From an uncultured Clostridia bacterium (GTDB lineage Bacteria > Bacillota > Clostridia > Oscillospirales > Ruminococcaceae), in NCBI GenBank assembly GCA_947589035.1, contig CANPYZ010000004.1, forward strand, positions 1-64,000: DNA of 64,000 bases, given 5' to 3'. The number at the start of each line of letters is the position of its first letter. Within the stretch, counting starts at the first letter, position 1. Positions 61,151 through 64,000 of this stretch are shown here, one piece after another. The notes under the pieces are model-generated. The model ran no database searches. It was not told the DNA's origin and worked only from the letters and a program-made list of their open reading frames with translations. The translations under genes and the position numbers were made by a program.

Positions 61151-61492
61151 ATGCCATTTATTAACGTGAAAACCAACCAGAAAGTAACAGAAGCACAGAA
61201 AGAAGCCATTAAGAGCGGATTAGGGGCAGCCATTCCCACAATTCCCGGGAAGTCAGAACAGTGGCTCATGGTCGGAATTGAACCGGAATACACGCTGTAT
61301 CATCAGGGAACGAATGCGCCGGCAGCAATGGTAGAAGTGCAGATTTACGGCAGCGCAAACGGCGCAGCATACGCCAGCTTAACCGGAAAAATCAGTGATT
61401 TGCTGAATGCGGAACTGAACATTCCAAAGAACCGGATTTACGTCAGCTACACCAGCACGAAAGACTGGGGCTGGAACGGAAGTAATTTCTGA
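61151..61492 (+). CDS. MIF/tautomerase-superfamily protein
   Basis: 113 aa, GAAAGGGAG about 8 nt before ATG. Begins MPFINVKTN, leaving the catalytic Pro1 after Met removal; SEQWLMVGIEPEYTL and NIPKNRIYVSYTSTKDWGWNGSNF are typical of macrophage-migration-inhibitory-factor homologues including the Lys/Ile active-site region and the C-terminal WGWNG. Trimeric tautomerase; bacterial role unknown. Confidence 0.9.
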   Translation: MPFINVKTNQKVTEAQKEAIKSGLGAAIPTIPGKSEQWLMVGIEPEYTLYHQGTNAPAAMVEVQIYGSANGAAYASLTGKISDLLNAELNIPKNRIYVSYTSTKDWGWNGSNF

Positions 61493-61504
61493 ATCTGAAC
61501 AAAA

Positions 61505-61534
61505 AACCCCCGTTTTCACAACGGGGGAATTTTT
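61505..61534. terminator. Bidirectional terminator
   Basis: CCCCCGTTTTCACAACGGGGG stem with AATTTTTA on the plus strand and TTTTTT on the minus strand. Near-copy of the terminator at 30931. Confidence 0.85.
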
Positions 61535-61758
61535 AGTTTAAGTTTAAATTTAAGTTTAAAGCTTAAAATTCTTCGACAATGCCGACAACTTTTTTCATCA
61601 TTAACAAAGCATCAGCAGAATCCACAATGCCGCTTTTGTCCACGTCGGCGGACTTGATTTGCGATGCGGAAAAGTCTGCTTTTCCGAGAATGTAACGATT
61701 CACGGAAATCACATCTAACACGGACGTTTCGCCGTCGCCGTCCACGTCGCCGAGAACA
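61507..61758 (-). repeat. Dockerin plus 3'-flank duplication, copy 2
   Basis: Matches 30931-31189, identical over 147 bp (61612-61758) and nearly so across the last codons, TTTAAATT linker and terminator. Confidence 0.9.
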
Positions 61759-62378
61759 GAAGTCGTTTCTGCACTTGCCGGAGAAGAAGAGTTAATCATA
61801 GCAATTGCTTCTTGTGGAACGACATCAGGTGTAGCAAGTGAAACATAGAAACCAGCTGTATCATTAGAAGGGAAGTTCAGCACTTGTTCAGCTGTCAGTA
61901 TAGCAACATGTTGTCCATATTTATCTTTAAAAAGCGTAATGCCTTGTTCTTCTAAGAAATCATATTCTTCATTGGTTTTTTCTTCACACAGTTTTTGATG
62001 AAGGTCAGATGTTTCTTTATCTGTGAGCGCAGCTGAAATTTGTTCAACTTCTACTTCTTTGTCAATTTCATCATATACACTATCACCAGGATATGCTGAA
62101 ATATTGACAGCGAAACGATACTCCGGAAAAGCACCTGCCGCAACTCTTGCATTCCAGTCTATATAATTGTTTCTGGGCTGAGGTATAACACAATTATTTC
62201 CGTCCATATGTTCAGGGTGATGATAAACAATCCCGTTTTTGTCTGCTACACAATAATAAGAAACATAAGTATTGTATAATTCAGTATTATCCATTTCTTC
62301 TTCAGCCTGAACAGTAACCGCTGTTGCACAACCTGTCAGCACTAACGCACTGACAAAAGCAAGTAATTTTTTACACAT
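61563..62378 (-). CDS. Dockerin-bearing lipoprotein
   Basis: 271 aa from ATG 62378 (AAAGGA 9-10 nt upstream). Lipoprotein signal with lipobox VLTGC (Cys about residue 17), a domain of about 180 residues of unknown fold, and a C-terminal dockerin (about 209-271) identical in protein sequence to that of the gene at 30994. A lipid anchor plus a dockerin is an odd pair, as it could tether a cohesin-bearing protein to the membrane. It starts 14 bp after the subtilase gene, so the two are probably co-expressed and may act together. Confidence 0.82.
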   Translation of the reverse strand: MCKKLLAFVSALVLTGCATAVTVQAEEEMDNTELYNTYVSYYCVADKNGIVYHHPEHMDGNNCVIPQPRNNYIDWNARVAAGAFPEYRFAVNISAYPGDSVYDEIDKEVEVEQISAALTDKETSDLHQKLCEEKTNEEYDFLEEQGITLFKDKYGQHVAILTAEQVLNFPSNDTAGFYVSLATPDVVPQEAIAMINSSSPASAETTSVLGDVDGDGETSVLDVISVNRYILGKADFSASQIKSADVDKSGIVDSADALLMMKKVVGIVEEF

Positions 62379-62392
62379 AACTACCATTCCTT

Positions 62393-64000
62393 TCATGATG
62401 ACCATGCCACAGCATATTTAGCTGTTGTAGCAATTGATTGATCTGCGTTTTTAATTTCAATCTTATATTTTCCAGTTTTAGAGGGGGTGAAATCAATGAT
62501 TTCTACATTGTTTACACTTGTTGTAGAACAACCAACTTCAGACCCGTCAGGAGCATAAAGGTGAAGATCCAAATTAGCAACAGGTGAAACAGCCAGCCCG
62601 CTTGCACTAAAATGATTATCAGAATTTAAATTAACTTCTTTTAAATATGCCAAAGAAATTCTCATTGGTTTACCTGTTTCAGTGATGTTTATTTCTCGAG
62701 TAATTCTCGATACAGTTTGCAATACACTTCCAATGAAATAATTTTCATTGACTGCTGTTTTTATTGCTCTGTTGACATCTAACATACCTGCTCCGTATTT
62801 TTTACAGTCAGGTTTTGATGACCATGAACTTGGACAGTAATGTTTACCATCGAGATTCACAGAAGCGGTTAAAATTGCTTTTGCTAATTCAGGGTGTGAT
62901 TTTACGAAAGGCTTTGCTTCAAACAATAAAGCAACTGCACCTGTAACATGCGGAGCGGAAAAGCTTGTTCCACTATCTGTAATAATTCCTGTGTTGATGT
63001 TTGTTCCTGGTGCGCATAAGTCAGGTTTATATACCAAACTTGCATTTGAACTGTATGAAGATAATTTTTGTAAAGTATCATCTGACAAGCTTTGTGTGTT
63101 GTTGTCATCAATATTTCCTACGACAATAGCATTATAGGACATATTACTGGACGAAACACCTTCCGCACCATTATTCCCAGCTGCTATTACCATAGTTACA
63201 TAATGATTTGTCGAAATATGGTCAAGCCATTGTGCGTACGTACCATAAGAATTAACTCCAACATTAGACACCTCTTGACTCCAATTGACTACATTTGCTC
63301 CTTGTGAAATCGTCCATTCTATAGATTCATATATTCCAGATGTACCAGAATTTGAAACGGAATACAATTCTGCATTTGGTGCAATGCCTTGTGGAATAGA
63401 AGAACCAGAGACTTTTTGACCAACCATGATAGAAGCAACATTATTAGCATGATGATTTTCATGTGTACTGGAACTGGAAAGCACTGGTGATGAATCAGGG
63501 TTATTGTGAATATTATTGCGATTAAATCTTGGAAGACTTCTATCTACCACATAATTTTCAACTTCTCCAATTTTTACACCTTTTCCTGTATAACCATAAG
63601 AAGCAAGTTGTGTATCTGCTTCCACTACGGGAATACTCACATCCATTGCAGGTTCACATTCTTGAATGTTGCAGTCAAGAATTTTTGTTGCATCTGTTTC
63701 AGCCAAATCAACAACTTCATCCAAAGTCAATTTTGCAATCACAATTGGAGAATATTGTCCGATATACTGAATTTCCGCATTAGGCATATACTGCTCAACA
63801 AATTGCCCGTTCAGTTCCTGGTACATCTGACTTGCGGCAGCCCGTTCAGATTCAATGTACTGTTGAATCACTTCACCGGATAATTCCACATCATTGTCAA
63901 GAATGTCATTCGCAGAAATTTCGTCTGTAGCAGGTAAGACAGAATTTAAAGTTGCCGTATCCAGATTTTCTGTCAGAACTGGCAATGCTTGTTCTTTGGC
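62393..64000 (-). CDS. Subtilisin-like serine protease (S8), N-terminus outside the window
   Basis: At least 535 codons; the frame stays open to the right edge (AKEQALPVLTENL), so the start and any signal peptide lie beyond. An N-terminal propeptide-like region (QYSPIVIAKLTLDEVVDLAE) is followed by the S8 domain: catalytic Ser in GTSFSAPHVTGAVAL, oxyanion Asn in AAGNNGAEG, His in THENHHANNVASIM. The position of the catalytic Asp reads KIGEVEN, i.e. Glu in place of Asp. The C-terminal 110 residues resemble a pre-peptidase beta domain (PSKTGKYKIEIKNA). Secreted protease, possibly of altered activity. Confidence 0.88.
   Translation of the reverse strand, partial: AKEQALPVLTENLDTATLNSVLPATDEISANDILDNDVELSGEVIQQYIESERAAASQMYQELNGQFVEQYMPNAEIQYIGQYSPIVIAKLTLDEVVDLAETDATKILDCNIQECEPAMDVSIPVVEADTQLASYGYTGKGVKIGEVENYVVDRSLPRFNRNNIHNNPDSSPVLSSSSTHENHHANNVASIMVGQKVSGSSIPQGIAPNAELYSVSNSGTSGIYESIEWTISQGANVVNWSQEVSNVGVNSYGTYAQWLDHISTNHYVTMVIAAGNNGAEGVSSSNMSYNAIVVGNIDDNNTQSLSDDTLQKLSSYSSNASLVYKPDLCAPGTNINTGIITDSGTSFSAPHVTGAVALLFEAKPFVKSHPELAKAILTASVNLDGKHYCPSSWSSKPDCKKYGAGMLDVNRAIKTAVNENYFIGSVLQTVSRITREINITETGKPMRISLAYLKEVNLNSDNHFSASGLAVSPVANLDLHLYAPDGSEVGCSTTSVNNVEIIDFTPSKTGKYKIEIKNADQSIATTAKYAVAWSS

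Noticed and set aside
1..64000. tRNA and rRNA genes
   Set aside because: No sequence with a tRNA-like T-arm or acceptor pattern and no rRNA-like stretch was noticed on either strand.

Overview
The window reads as chromosome of a low-GC, Gram-positive, fibre-degrading anaerobe of the Ruminococcus type (Oscillospiraceae). Supporting signs are two secreted proteins with identical C-terminal dockerins (30994-32031, 61563-62378), a GH74 xyloglucanase with a third dockerin (44587-47247), a GH94 cellobiose phosphorylase, a ROK glucokinase, pyruvate:ferredoxin oxidoreductase, spoVAD/spoVAE and AGGAGG-type ribosome sites. Genus is inferred from gene content, not proven. A ParB-type parS palindrome (32071-32086) suggests the replication-origin half of the chromosome.

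Layout. 1-1.7 kb: start of an IS605-type tnpB running off the left edge, then a two-gene cassette of unknowns between 40-bp imperfect direct repeats. 1.7-7 kb: a degenerate nucleotidyltransferase/phosphomannomutase fusion, a zinc-ribbon protein and two Sel1-repeat proteins. 7.3-14 kb: a secreted six-repeat protein, a YafQ-type toxin-antitoxin pair, and a YtrA-like regulator with an ABC transporter. 14.1-16.2 kb: three tandem PD-(D/E)XK nuclease-family genes, one gutted by an internal deletion. 16.3-21.4 kb: spoVAE/spoVAD, two leucine-rich-repeat paralogues, cdd and ychF. 21.4-22.65 kb: an accessory island with divergent strong promoters, an 83-aa acidic protein, a train of hairpins holding three CRISPR-I-E-like repeats spaced exactly 61 bp, and a hexanucleotide repeat tract. 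22.66-29 kb: ung, metF, a stand-alone MetH reactivation domain, metH, a GH25 lysozyme and manA. 29-37 kb: glucokinase, a DUF378-like protein, a dockerin protein, aroE, an epimerase-like protein and cellobiose phosphorylase. 37-49 kb: two PH-domain membrane proteins, a sodium:amino-acid symporter, nifJ, a probable orphan small RNA, the GH74 enzyme and a VanY-type carboxypeptidase. 49.5-54.9 kb: a small membrane protein, an FAD enzyme and polytopic protein, and a PASTA pseudokinase. 55-60.5 kb: a reverse-strand run murD, two M42 peptidases, GNAT, methionine-gamma-lyase-like protein. 60.6-64 kb: a DtxR-like regulator, a MIF-family protein, a dockerin lipoprotein and a subtilase cut by the right edge.

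How it works together (inference): dockerin enzymes outside the cell open plant glucans; cellobiose is split phosphorolytically by the GH94 enzyme, free glucose is phosphorylated by the ROK kinase, and pyruvate is oxidised by NifJ, which has a possible Rex operator. The most unusual locus is 21.4-22.65 kb. Promoters are strikingly uniform: most have TTGACA or a close variant, a 17-nt spacer and TATAAT or TATACT.
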